Shown here one piece after another: positions 7,510 through 16,174 of a stretch of DNA of 21,196 bases (positions within the stretch are counted from its first letter, which is position 1; each line of letters begins with the position of its first letter). The stretch comes from a virus: IMG/VR virus record IMGVR_UViG_3300006917_000181, positions 1 to 21,196 of that record; one strand, 5' to 3'. Below the pieces are notes generated by a model. It searched no databases and was not told the DNA's origin. It was given only the letters and a program-made list of their open reading frames with translations. The translations under genes and the position numbers were made by a program.

Positions 7510-7806
7510 ATGACAGGCAAGGAATATTTTAACGATAGGGTAAAAGTGAACACCTCTGACTTGTTCAAGAGGATGCTTATTATTTTAGAAGATATTAAGC
7601 ATGAGCATGATAGGCAATTTGCTCTATTGTACTCTTCTGCCCCTGATTCATTCAAGCCAGTTGTCAAACAGGCCAATTACCTAGATGAAGAGAAAATGAC
7701 GCTTTATAGAAAGCGCGTTTTAGACATGGGAAATGAAGCTATCCGAAAGATTATTTCTGAGATGGATAGCACTAGAGTAGAATTTCACCACACCTTTAAA
7801 CAATGA
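7510..7806 (+). CDS. Small helical protein of unknown function, first gene of the tape-measure operon
   Basis: 98 residues, almost entirely helical and charged (FNDRVKVNTSDLFKRMLIILEDIKHEHDRQFALL and a C-terminal E-E-K-M-T-L-Y-R-K-R-V-L-D-M helix). No cysteines, signal peptide or membrane segment. I do not recognise it. The leader AAGGTAAAAGGT gives a weak ribosome-binding site, and the stop overlaps the next start (ATGA, 7803-7806), so the two are probably translated together. Its place just upstream of chaperone-position genes suggests a role in tail assembly rather than a mature structural part. Confidence 0.6.
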   Translation: MTGKEYFNDRVKVNTSDLFKRMLIILEDIKHEHDRQFALLYSSAPDSFKPVVKQANYLDEEKMTLYRKRVLDMGNEAIRKIISEMDSTRVEFHHTFKQ

Positions 7807-8546
7807 AAGAGCTATTTAGTTACATCGTAAAAATCAACAAAGAAGTTGAAAAGACCGAAACAAAAGAAGAGAACGGTCAAAAAATTACTGTTACACAAAA
7901 AATTAAGGAAGAGGTCCCGGTCAAAATTATCATCAAACAGCCTTCCCGTAGAAATCTTGAGGATGCAGAACTGCAATTTAGCATTGAAATGTCAAACTGT
8001 ATTAAGAAGGGCATTTTGACAAAAGGAATGCTAACTAAAAAATACTCTGATACGGGAGGAATGTTATCGGAGGAAGATGCTAAGGAGCTTGTTTTTCTCT
8101 ATAATAAGATTACTGAATATCAAAATGATCTTTTGAGATTAACGTCAAAGGCTGATTACGACAAAGAGGCAGAAGCGGCGGTTATCAATAAAATTACAAC
8201 TACAAGACTTAGAATGGTTCAAGTTGAATCTAGCTATCGAACACTATTTGAAAATACGGCAGACAATATCGCTCAAAATAATGTGATTCGTTGGTTCTGT
8301 TTACATATGGCGCATACACAAATTATGCCCGATGGAAATATTGAGCCATTTTTTAAAGGTTCTACTACAGAGCAAAAACTTGAAGCTCTGCATGAAATGG
8401 ATGAGGATGCAGATGAACTTTATACAAAAGCTTATCGCAAACTCGCAACATTTATGTCTTTTTGGTTCTTCAGTAAGAATGCAAAACGTGAAGATTTTGA
8501 AAAATTAGACAATGACATCGAAACGGGAAAGTTTGACGAACAGTAA
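7803..8546 (+). CDS. Putative tail assembly chaperone-like protein (first of an overlapping pair)
   Basis: 247 residues. The N-terminus is a charged beta hairpin (FSYIVKINKEVEKTETK ... ITVTQKIKEE) followed by a K-I-I-I-K-Q-P-S-R-R-x-L-E-D-A-E strand-helix. A conserved-looking L-T-K-x-M-L-T-K-K-Y-S-D-T-G-G-M-L-S-E-E-D-A-K motif sits around residues 74-98, then helices to an acidic end. In long-tailed phages the slot between tail tube and tape measure normally encodes the G/GT-type chaperones that coat the tape measure; that is the basis of the call. The 3' end overlaps the next gene by 35 bases in a different frame, recalling the G/GT arrangement, although the frame relation is +1 rather than the usual -1. 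Confidence 0.55.
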   Translation: MKELFSYIVKINKEVEKTETKEENGQKITVTQKIKEEVPVKIIIKQPSRRNLEDAELQFSIEMSNCIKKGILTKGMLTKKYSDTGGMLSEEDAKELVFLYNKITEYQNDLLRLTSKADYDKEAEAAVINKITTTRLRMVQVESSYRTLFENTADNIAQNNVIRWFCLHMAHTQIMPDGNIEPFFKGSTTEQKLEALHEMDEDADELYTKAYRKLATFMSFWFFSKNAKREDFEKLDNDIETGKFDEQ

Positions 8547-9513
8547 ACTGTTTCTTATTTTCGACGAAATTGTTAGAGGTTTTTCTAAAAGAAAATTTAA
8601 AGATAGTTATATTTTTATAAAACATTTGGGGATAGCTGAAAAAGCTTTCTTCGATTTTCGTTTTCAAGAGTTTCACGATTATGCTTTAACTTCTGGTATT
8701 CCATCAGAAGATGATGCATTAAAGAATGTAATACAAGAAGGATTTTGGTCAGAAAAAGAAGAAGAAGAAATTGATACATCAAAAAAATATATAGACAGAT
8801 TAATTTTAACAAAAAAGAATCTTATTAGAAAATTAGAAATAGACGCCATTTCCAAACAGATTGATGAAGAGCGCCAAAAGCTTGCTAAAAAAATATCGCA
8901 ACGAAAAGAGGTTTTAGGTAAAACCGCAGAAGAGTATGCCAGCAATAGATCTAATGATTACGTTCTATACGAATCTTTATTTAAAGACGAAGGGTTGAAA
9001 CAAAAGCTTTTTAGCGAAAAGGATTTTGAAGAAATGACTTACGAAGATCTTGTTGAATATATTTTATTTTTTAATGAATACATGGATGAATTCAAAGAGC
9101 TTAATTTACAAAAAATTGCGTTATTAGATTTCTTTCATCCCTATTACATGGTATTAGATCAGCCAATGCAACTTTGGGGCAAGCCTATGGTTCAACTTAC
9201 TGACTTTCAAGTTAGAACAACTATATACGGTAAGATATTTAAAAATATATTTGAGACTAATGAATATATACCTGACAGCATAAGACAAGATCCAGAAAAG
9301 CTTTTCGAGTATACCGACAAGTCAAAAGCCAAAAAGAACTACGAATCTAAAGAAAAAAATAAAGAAAAAGCTAGTGCAGAAGCTATTTTTGGCGCAACTA
9401 AAGAAGAAATAGAAGAAATAAAAGGATCTGGCGCAAAATCTCTTTCTCAAGTCATGAAAGGCAAGAAGGTTATGAATATGGAAGAGCTTATGAAATTGCA
9501 CGGTGAAGCTTAA
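8512..9513 (+). CDS. Charged protein in the second tail-chaperone position
   Basis: 333 residues, rich in Lys and Glu. A helical N-terminal part (L-F-L-I-F-D-E-I-V-R-G-F-S-K-R-K-F), a F-W-S-E-K-E-E-E-E-I acidic stretch, a long coiled-coil region (residues ~100-150) and a hydrophobic middle (L-D-F-F-H-P-Y-Y-M-V-L-D-Q-P-M-Q-L-W-G) precede a low-complexity tail K-A-K-K-N-Y-E-S-K-E-K-N-K-E-K. It lies 34 bases before the tape measure, the usual site of the T-part of GT chaperones. The ATG at 8512 has no Shine-Dalgarno sequence; a TTG at 8533 preceded by GGGAAAG is an alternative. The reading frame is closed at 8506-8508, so any shift from the upstream gene must occur in 8509-8543. Real gene: confident. 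Role: inferred from position. Confidence 0.55.
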   Translation: MTSKRESLTNSKLFLIFDEIVRGFSKRKFKDSYIFIKHLGIAEKAFFDFRFQEFHDYALTSGIPSEDDALKNVIQEGFWSEKEEEEIDTSKKYIDRLILTKKNLIRKLEIDAISKQIDEERQKLAKKISQRKEVLGKTAEEYASNRSNDYVLYESLFKDEGLKQKLFSEKDFEEMTYEDLVEYILFFNEYMDEFKELNLQKIALLDFFHPYYMVLDQPMQLWGKPMVQLTDFQVRTTIYGKIFKNIFETNEYIPDSIRQDPEKLFEYTDKSKAKKNYESKEKNKEKASAEAIFGATKEEIEEIKGSGAKSLSQVMKGKKVMNMEELMKLHGEA

Positions 9514-9522
9514 CTTTTTGGG

Positions 9523-9530
9523 TGTAAATA
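9523..9530 (+). promoter_or_regulatory. TGTAAATA box ahead of the tape measure (possible late-promoter-like site)
   Basis: TGTAAATA, one base from the T4-type late promoter TATAAATA, lies 17 bases before the tape-measure ATG. The 9-mer TGTAAATAT also occurs just before the second fibre gene (19050-19058). With only two plus-strand cases this is tentative. Confidence 0.2.
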
Positions 9531-9547
9531 TCTCAAAAGGTTAAAGG

Positions 9548-12500
9548 ATGGCTAAAGGTATATCACTTCCAGTAGTTCAATCTGGTTTAGAAGCTTCTAT
9601 TCAACAAGGAGTTAAAAGTGTTGGCACGATTAAAATTCCAGCCAATATTGACCCGTCTGCATTTAAAAATTTAGCCCAGCCCCTTGGGCGCGTAAGTGGA
9701 TTAGCAACTGAGTTTGAGAAGTCGATTGCAGCATCAAATGCCCGTGTTTTGGCATTCGGAGCTTCAGTTGGCATTATCAATGGAGTGCAAAATGCATTTT
9801 CTGATTTGTTAAAAACAGGTATAGAAGTTCAAAAAACACTGGCAGATATATCGGCAATAAGTGGAAGGAGCGGACAAGAATTATCAAAATTTGGAGATGA
9901 GCTTTTTAATATTGGAAAGCTTACTGGTCAAAGTTTTAAAACAGCCGCTCAAGCTGCGCTTGAGTTTTCTCGTCAAGGTTTAAGTGTCGAAGATACGCTT
10001 AAAAGAACAACTGATGCCCTTACTTTAACAAGATTCACTTCCTTAAATGCGGCTGAAGCTGTTGATGTACTAACTGCTGCGGCAAATTCATTTGGCGAAA
10101 CTGGAATCACAACCGCACAGATTATTAACAAGCTTGTTGCGGTTGATACTAAATTTGCTGTTTCTGCTGAAGACTTGGCAAACGGCCTTGCGCGTGCAGG
10201 ATCAATTGCGCAGGAGGTTGGAGTTAATTTTGATGAATTAAATGCTGCAATTACAGTAGCACAAGAAAGAACTGCCCGTGGTGGCGCAGTCATTGGTAAT
10301 GCGCTTAAAACAATTTTTACAAGAATAAGAAGCGATGAAACAGTTCAAGCGCTAAGAGATATTGGAATCGAGTCTCTCAATGCTCAAGGACAATTAAAAG
10401 GCGCGGTTCCACTTTTACAAGAACTTGCCCAAAAACTTCAAGGATTAGCTGGTGGAGAAAGAATTCAAATTTTAGAAGCTGTTGCTAGTAAATACAACAT
10501 TAACATTCTTTCTGCTCTTCTTGATGATTTGAATAATGCTAATAGTAAATTTACACAGGCCGTTGCAATTTCTGCTGGAGCCAGCAACCAAGCTTACGAA
10601 AGACAGATAGAATTAAATAAAACTTTAGCCGCAGAAATCAATCGCGCTTCTGTTTCTGTAACTCAACTTTTCAATAAACTTTCAGAAATTGGAGTTACTG
10701 ATAATTTAGCTACTTTATTAAAGTTTGTTAGCGACCTTATTAATGGGTTTAACAAGCTTGTAGATTCAGAAGGTCTTGGGGGGAACATAGCTAAAGGTTT
10801 GGTTAAGGGTATTTCTGATGTATTTTTTACTATTGGATTGCCAATTATTGGAGCTATATTTATCAAACTGACTAGAGATATTGCTAAGTTTGGCGTTGAT
10901 TCTTTAAAAACAATTTTAGGAATAAATCAGCAACTTAAAGAACGTCAGGCTCTTGAACAGGCTGTAGTTAATACTCTTATAAGAGATCAGCAAATAATGG
11001 CGACCATTCTTTCTTTGAGTGGTGATCGCAGAAAGCAAGAGGAGTATTTACTCAACGTATATAATCGTCAATTAACTGCCTTGCAGCAAGTTCAAAATAT
11101 TGCAAAGTCAGTGGCCCCAGCATTATTAGCTGGTGGTTTAAGTGCTACAAGCGGAAGAATTCAAAAGCGTGGAGCAAGTGGTTATTTACCTGCTCAAGAA
11201 GCTGCTGATGTTCGTCGCGGCGTTGGAGGAGCAAGTTCTTCTTCTAAAGTAGTTTCAATTCCTAATTTTGCATTTGGTGGTGGCAAAAAAGGAACAATGA
11301 TTGCAAATACAAGCGAATATATTGTTCCTAATTTTGCAAATGGTGGATCTGCTATTTTTAACCAAGACATGGTTAGAAAATATGGTTTGCCTAGTGGCGC
11401 GAAAAAGATTTCTGCCTCTGGTGGATTTATACCTAACTTTGCTCGTTATGTTTATGACGCTGACAGAATATCAGCTGACGGCAATGCTATACTTAAATCA
11501 ATTTTATCATCTAAAGTTAAAAAGAATTTAATCGTTGGTCCGTCAGGTGCTGGCAAATCAACTTATGGCTCTGGGTTAGGAAGCTTCATCACTAGTGCCG
11601 CAGACGTAAGCAAGGCTTCAGAAATTGATATTTTATCAGGCGCAGCTAGAACAAAAACCGGCGGAATGTCAAAAAATCTTCAACAGATTTTAGATGCCGT
11701 TAATGTATCTGGAGGAAAAGTATCTTATCTTTATACTCCGAATATGAACGTTCTTTCCAGAAGAACAGAAAGAATTGGCGCAAATCCAATGGAGGGAGAC
11801 TTAAGAACATCTAAGCAAATTTCTGGAACGATGTTCGCGCCATTAAATCAATTTGATTTTATTTCAAAGATAAAAGGTACATCAAGAAACTTTGAAATGA
11901 TGCGCGGTGCTAGTGGGTATATTCCTAATTTTGCCACAAACTATAATTTGGGTTATGTTTGGAAAGGACAAGGCGCTCCAAATATAGGAGGAAAAATAGT
12001 TGATACATCTAATAAAACTGAATCTGGAGAGACCTTGCTTGTAGGAAATCAATTAAGAATGTTTAAAAAGGATGGAAGGGATCTAACCCCAGAAGAAATA
12101 ATAAAACTTGGGTGGCGACAAGCAAAAGATGAAGAATTAAAATATTTTAATACACAAAAAGCAAGTAGAAAAAAAGCTAGTTCTATTGGTAGAGCTGCAA
12201 TGCTTATTCCATCTGGAGTAGATGAACCATCTGCATTTGCTGAACCTCAAATTCCAGAAAATAAAGAATATTCTTCAGTGTCTTTCCCGGTATACAATTT
12301 AAAAGAAAGCAAATTAAAATCATTAAAAGGTCAGACAGCAAGTATTCCTGGTTATATAGATGAGCTTCAAAAAAATACAGAAAATATTGGTAAAATTCTT
12401 ACTGCAAAATTAATAGGTTCAACAAATATTGATGATAATGTTTATAAACAAGCTTGGAAAGCTAGTTATGGCGCACAAAGCGCAGTAAATTCATTATCGG

Positions 12501-15500
12501 GGGGTTTATTTGAAGCTGGAGTTAGGTATTTGACACATCCAGAAGGCACAATGGCTAAAGATAATTCTAATAGTCTAGATTTCCCGAACTTATCTAGCCC
12601 ATCTGGAAAAATAGTTAGAGATCTTTTTTCTATTAATAAAGAATATGCTGCTGATTTAAAAGGATCTGACTCTGGGTCTATTCGCAGAAAATTTGCAAGT
12701 CAAGTTTTAAAAAATGGCCTTGCAGCCGCAAGAGGTTATGTTCCAAACTTTGTTGACGATATGGCTTTGGGCGATGCTATAGACAGAGAATTATCTGCTG
12801 GCTTAAGGCCAAGTCAAATCCGTGTTACTCAGGATACAAAATTAAGAAATGCTCAAAATCCAAATGGTCTTGCAGTTATCAACACAAGAGACGAACCCAA
12901 TGGAAAGATTCCTTCTGATGCAAAAATACCAAATTTTGCAAAAACTAGAAAAAAAACTAAAAAGGTTCTAGATAAAGGTGAAAATGAATTTGAAGTTTCT
13001 TCTGGCAAATTAGGAGCAGCGTTTGCCGCATTGATTTTAGCATCTAATACTTTACAATCATCTTTTAGAAATGCTGATGGAACAATTAGTAAATTTGGGG
13101 AAGTTTTGACCACTGTTTCTAGAGTAGGAACTGGAGCTTCTGGTGGAGCATTATTAGGCAGCTTAGGAAAAGATACATTTGGACCACTATTAGGAAAATT
13201 AGGAAGAGTTGGAGCGGGTTTTGCCAAAGGATTACCTTTTGCTGGCGCTGTTGCTGGAGGAATTCTTGAATATGTTCAAATGAGAAATGAAGAAAAAGCC
13301 GCAGCAGAACAAACCAGACAATCAGAAATTCAAAAATCAGTACAGAATAAAATAAATGTAATTCAATCTAAAAGTTTGAATACTACTGAAGCTGCACAAG
13401 AAATTAATAAAGAAAGAGAAGAGACAGATAAAAAAAGAGCGGATACGGAACAAAAAATTTTATTAGCTCAAAAAAGATTGAGACAATTTAGTCAAAAAAT
13501 AAATCCTATAACTGGCAAGTTGTCCGAAGAGGATCAGCAAGAAGAGGAAAGGATTTCAGAATCTCTTAATGGATTGCTAGAATATAGAAATCGTTTAATA
13601 GATGAATCAAAATTTTTAGTAGAGGGATACATATCCACAATGAACGAAGGATTGCTAATTTCTAATAGAGAATCATTAAACGCTAGAACTCAAAATGCAG
13701 AATTAGAAAAAAGAATACCTTTAGAAAAGGCAGCCGCTGATATAATTTTTAAGTCATTGCAGGCAGAAAGCGCTGCTAGTATAAAATTCAAAAAGATTTC
13801 AGCAGAAAAAATTTTTAATGCATCATTGTTAAGCGAAGAAGAACAAAAACAAGTAGAATATGGAATAAAAAAAGAAGATATTGAAAATCAAATTAAAAAT
13901 TTACAATCAGAAGGTTTTAGATCTATCGTTTCTCAAGTTAAAAATAATAATAAGTTGGCTTCTTTAGATGAGGATAAATTAAAATCCTTAATGGAAAGAC
14001 TTGATGCGGGAAAGCAGATCGAAGATACTGATAAGGCTCTTAAAGAATTAGGTTTTGATACTTTGGCCGCGTTTAAATCAATGGTAGCCCCTATAATGGA
14101 GCAAAATAGAGAGAAAAAATTAGGGCTTGAGACTTCCGCTTCAGAATTAGAAATATCAGAACGTTTAGAATCTAAATTAAGATTACAGGTCTCGATTATA
14201 AAATTAAGAACTGAGGCCCTTCAATCTTCTCTGCAAATAGAAGAAGAAATTGCTGACTTGATTGAAAGAAATGCTCAAAATTTAGAAGATACAAAAAGTA
14301 GAACAGCTTTAACCGATATTGAAAGAAAGATAGCAAGACAACCATTTGCGACAAGAGAAGATGAATACAATTTAGGTTTAGTAAATGCTCAACTCGAAAG
14401 AACAAATCAACAACTTCAAGTTCAAAGAACTTTAACTCAAACTTCAAAGGGAGCGTTTAGAGACTTAAGAAAATCTTTTGAGGGAGAAGTTGGTAAAATA
14501 GGAGCTTTAGGAGAAGGCTTCACTAATCCAATATTACAAAATGTTTTAAATACAAAAGACGCAGAAGATGCCACAGAAAATTATAAAAATTTTTCAAATA
14601 TTTTAGATGAATTAAAGAAAAAAAGAAATGCTTTGTCAGAACAAAGAGATCAGTTAGAAATAGATCAAAATTTTGGATTAGGTGATCCTAAAAAATTAAG
14701 TATTTTTGATAATCAAATTTTAGATATAGATTCTAGAATAAAAAATCTACAAGAAAATCTAGCTAAATTTAATATCTCTCTTCAAGATGCTAATCTTTTA
14801 GCCGAAGAACAAAAGAAACAATTTAGAGACATTTATACTTATCAATTACAGTTATTAAAATTAAGAAAAGAAAGTCCATTTAAAGCTGGTATTTTAGAAG
14901 CCACAAACGAAATAAAGCAAGAGGTTGAATTCTTCAATCAAAAATTAGGTAAAGATATTACTCTTGGATTTAGAGATGGAATAGTTGGAGCTTTAGATGC
15001 TGCCATATCAGGAACAGAAAATTTAAACACCGCTTTACAAGATGTTGCTAGAAACTTTTTAAGATCAATGCAAAGCGCGTTTATTCAAAATGCAGCTAAT
15101 AATGCAATGGTTGGTTTAAGCAGCGCTTTCCCATCTATCTTTCCTAAGATAGCAACTGGTGCAAAAGGTGGTCTTGTAAGTGGCGGTAGTGGATATCGCG
15201 ATGATGTACCAGCCCTTCTTATGGATGGCGAATTCGTCATGAGGAAATCCGCTGTTGAAAAATATGGCATAGAAAATTTAAGAAAAATGAATGCTGGAGG
15301 AATCTTTCTTCCTGGTGTTCGTGGCGGCGGTAATATAACTGGTTATGACCAATTAAGAGCTTTCGCTAATCAAACAACTACTAGCGGTGCAACCGATGTA
15401 TTAAGAGGCAGTGGTTCAAGCGCATTTATTAATCTCGAAGATCAAAGCGCAAGACTTTCTAGATTTGGTTTATTAAATGAAGATACTATTAACCAAGAAA

Positions 15501-16174
15501 TTCGCTCTGCGCAAGAGCAAGGATTAAATATTATTGCAGAGAGGGAAAAGTATAGAACAGAGCAAAGAAAAGCGTTTCAACAACAATTAGTCGGAACAAT
15601 AGCGTCGGCGGCGTTAAGTTATGGAACAAGTAAATTTCTCTCTCCGAAAATTCCATCCAGCTATGGACCGAGATCAGATTTAAATCTTGGTTTATATAAA
15701 AATACTGCAAATATAACTAGTGGTCCAATGGCATTTGGACCATTTACTGGTTCAATGACAAGAGTCCCATTCAAGGCTTACGGTGGTCTTATGCGCCGTT
15801 ATGCAGCTGGTGGTCCAACTGATGATATTCCTGCATTGTTAATGAGCGGTGAATACATAATGAATCGCGGGGCAACGTCAAAGTATGGCAAAAGGATGCT
15901 TGAAGCTATGAATCAAGGTCGTATGTCGAGATTTGCGGATGGCGGCGAGGTTGGCTCTGTTTCCGAAAATACATCAACTGATAATGGCGCAAAGATGATG
16001 GGCGACGTTAATATTAGCATTAACGTAACTGGCCAAGGAACGCAGACAGAGGCTCAGGGCAATACAAACCAAGGCGGTATAGATTATAAGAAAATGTCTG
16101 AAAGGATCAAGGCTGTAGTGCTAGAAACCATAAACGAAGAAAAGCGTTTAGGAGGAGCACTCAGAAGTAGATAA
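9548..16174 (+). CDS. Tail tape measure protein with inserted P-loop and other modules
   Basis: 2208 residues. Residues ~85-335 match the TP901-type tape-measure core (Q-K-T-L-A-D-I-S-A-I-S-G-R, R-T-A-R-G-G-A-V-I-G-N-A-L-K-T-I-F-T-R). A hydrophobic segment lies at ~417-449. From ~570 to 1130 six hydrophobic-P-N-F-(A/V) motifs separate inserted modules, including a P-loop (GPSGAGKST, 664-672). Hydrophobic Gly/Ala-rich stretches at ~1150-1235 could cross a membrane; ~1240-1770 is long coiled coil. The C-terminus has two D-D-(V/I)-P-A-L-L-M-x-G-E units (from 1885 and 2092), a known tape-measure signature. Family role: sets tail length, sits inside the tube and is ejected with the DNA. At about 1.5 angstrom per residue the whole chain would predict roughly 330 nm, less if the modules are compact. 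Start ATG follows AAAGG. The stop overlaps the next start (TAATG). Confidence 0.93.
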   Translation: MAKGISLPVVQSGLEASIQQGVKSVGTIKIPANIDPSAFKNLAQPLGRVSGLATEFEKSIAASNARVLAFGASVGIINGVQNAFSDLLKTGIEVQKTLADISAISGRSGQELSKFGDELFNIGKLTGQSFKTAAQAALEFSRQGLSVEDTLKRTTDALTLTRFTSLNAAEAVDVLTAAANSFGETGITTAQIINKLVAVDTKFAVSAEDLANGLARAGSIAQEVGVNFDELNAAITVAQERTARGGAVIGNALKTIFTRIRSDETVQALRDIGIESLNAQGQLKGAVPLLQELAQKLQGLAGGERIQILEAVASKYNINILSALLDDLNNANSKFTQAVAISAGASNQAYERQIELNKTLAAEINRASVSVTQLFNKLSEIGVTDNLATLLKFVSDLINGFNKLVDSEGLGGNIAKGLVKGISDVFFTIGLPIIGAIFIKLTRDIAKFGVDSLKTILGINQQLKERQALEQAVVNTLIRDQQIMATILSLSGDRRKQEEYLLNVYNRQLTALQQVQNIAKSVAPALLAGGLSATSGRIQKRGASGYLPAQEAADVRRGVGGASSSSKVVSIPNFAFGGGKKGTMIANTSEYIVPNFANGGSAIFNQDMVRKYGLPSGAKKISASGGFIPNFARYVYDADRISADGNAILKSILSSKVKKNLIVGPSGAGKSTYGSGLGSFITSAADVSKASEIDILSGAARTKTGGMSKNLQQILDAVNVSGGKVSYLYTPNMNVLSRRTERIGANPMEGDLRTSKQISGTMFAPLNQFDFISKIKGTSRNFEMMRGASGYIPNFATNYNLGYVWKGQGAPNIGGKIVDTSNKTESGETLLVGNQLRMFKKDGRDLTPEEIIKLGWRQAKDEELKYFNTQKASRKKASSIGRAAMLIPSGVDEPSAFAEPQIPENKEYSSVSFPVYNLKESKLKSLKGQTASIPGYIDELQKNTENIGKILTAKLIGSTNIDDNVYKQAWKASYGAQSAVNSLSGGLFEAGVRYLTHPEGTMAKDNSNSLDFPNLSSPSGKIVRDLFSINKEYAADLKGSDSGSIRRKFASQVLKNGLAAARGYVPNFVDDMALGDAIDRELSAGLRPSQIRVTQDTKLRNAQNPNGLAVINTRDEPNGKIPSDAKIPNFAKTRKKTKKVLDKGENEFEVSSGKLGAAFAALILASNTLQSSFRNADGTISKFGEVLTTVSRVGTGASGGALLGSLGKDTFGPLLGKLGRVGAGFAKGLPFAGAVAGGILEYVQMRNEEKAAAEQTRQSEIQKSVQNKINVIQSKSLNTTEAAQEINKEREETDKKRADTEQKILLAQKRLRQFSQKINPITGKLSEEDQQEEERISESLNGLLEYRNRLIDESKFLVEGYISTMNEGLLISNRESLNARTQNAELEKRIPLEKAAADIIFKSLQAESAASIKFKKISAEKIFNASLLSEEEQKQVEYGIKKEDIENQIKNLQSEGFRSIVSQVKNNNKLASLDEDKLKSLMERLDAGKQIEDTDKALKELGFDTLAAFKSMVAPIMEQNREKKLGLETSASELEISERLESKLRLQVSIIKLRTEALQSSLQIEEEIADLIERNAQNLEDTKSRTALTDIERKIARQPFATREDEYNLGLVNAQLERTNQQLQVQRTLTQTSKGAFRDLRKSFEGEVGKIGALGEGFTNPILQNVLNTKDAEDATENYKNFSNILDELKKKRNALSEQRDQLEIDQNFGLGDPKKLSIFDNQILDIDSRIKNLQENLAKFNISLQDANLLAEEQKKQFRDIYTYQLQLLKLRKESPFKAGILEATNEIKQEVEFFNQKLGKDITLGFRDGIVGALDAAISGTENLNTALQDVARNFLRSMQSAFIQNAANNAMVGLSSAFPSIFPKIATGAKGGLVSGGSGYRDDVPALLMDGEFVMRKSAVEKYGIENLRKMNAGGIFLPGVRGGGNITGYDQLRAFANQTTTSGATDVLRGSGSSAFINLEDQSARLSRFGLLNEDTINQEIRSAQEQGLNIIAEREKYRTEQRKAFQQQLVGTIASAALSYGTSKFLSPKIPSSYGPRSDLNLGLYKNTANITSGPMAFGPFTGSMTRVPFKAYGGLMRRYAAGGPTDDIPALLMSGEYIMNRGATSKYGKRMLEAMNQGRMSRFADGGEVGSVSENTSTDNGAKMMGDVNISINVTGQGTQTEAQGNTNQGGIDYKKMSERIKAVVLETINEEKRLGGALRSR
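11258..12937 (+). repeat. Six x-P-N-F-(A/V) motif repeats inside the tape measure, delimiting inserted modules
   Basis: The motif's proline codons are at 11261 (P572), 11327 (P594), 11432 (P629), 11924 (P793), 12743 (P1066) and 12929 (P1128). Most copies are preceded by small or Gly residues (S-G-G-F-I, A-S-G-Y-I, A-R-G-Y-V) and use I or V before P-N-F. The intervals are short (22 and 35 residues), then 164, 273 and 62, so modules of different size sit between constant short linkers. Linker function is not known to me. Confidence 0.85.

Noticed and set aside
8509-8546. Classical -1 programmed frameshift for a G/GT-type chaperone
   Set aside because: A -1 shift from the 247-residue frame does not enter the 333-residue frame, and no slippery heptamer is present in the overlap.
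9973-10293. Minus-strand open frame of 106 codons opposite the tape-measure core
   Set aside because: It lies wholly inside the well-supported tape-measure gene, and its codon pattern follows the complementary strand. Other opposite- or alternate-frame ORFs, such as 238-690, 3177-3494 and 12853-13227, were dropped for the same reason.
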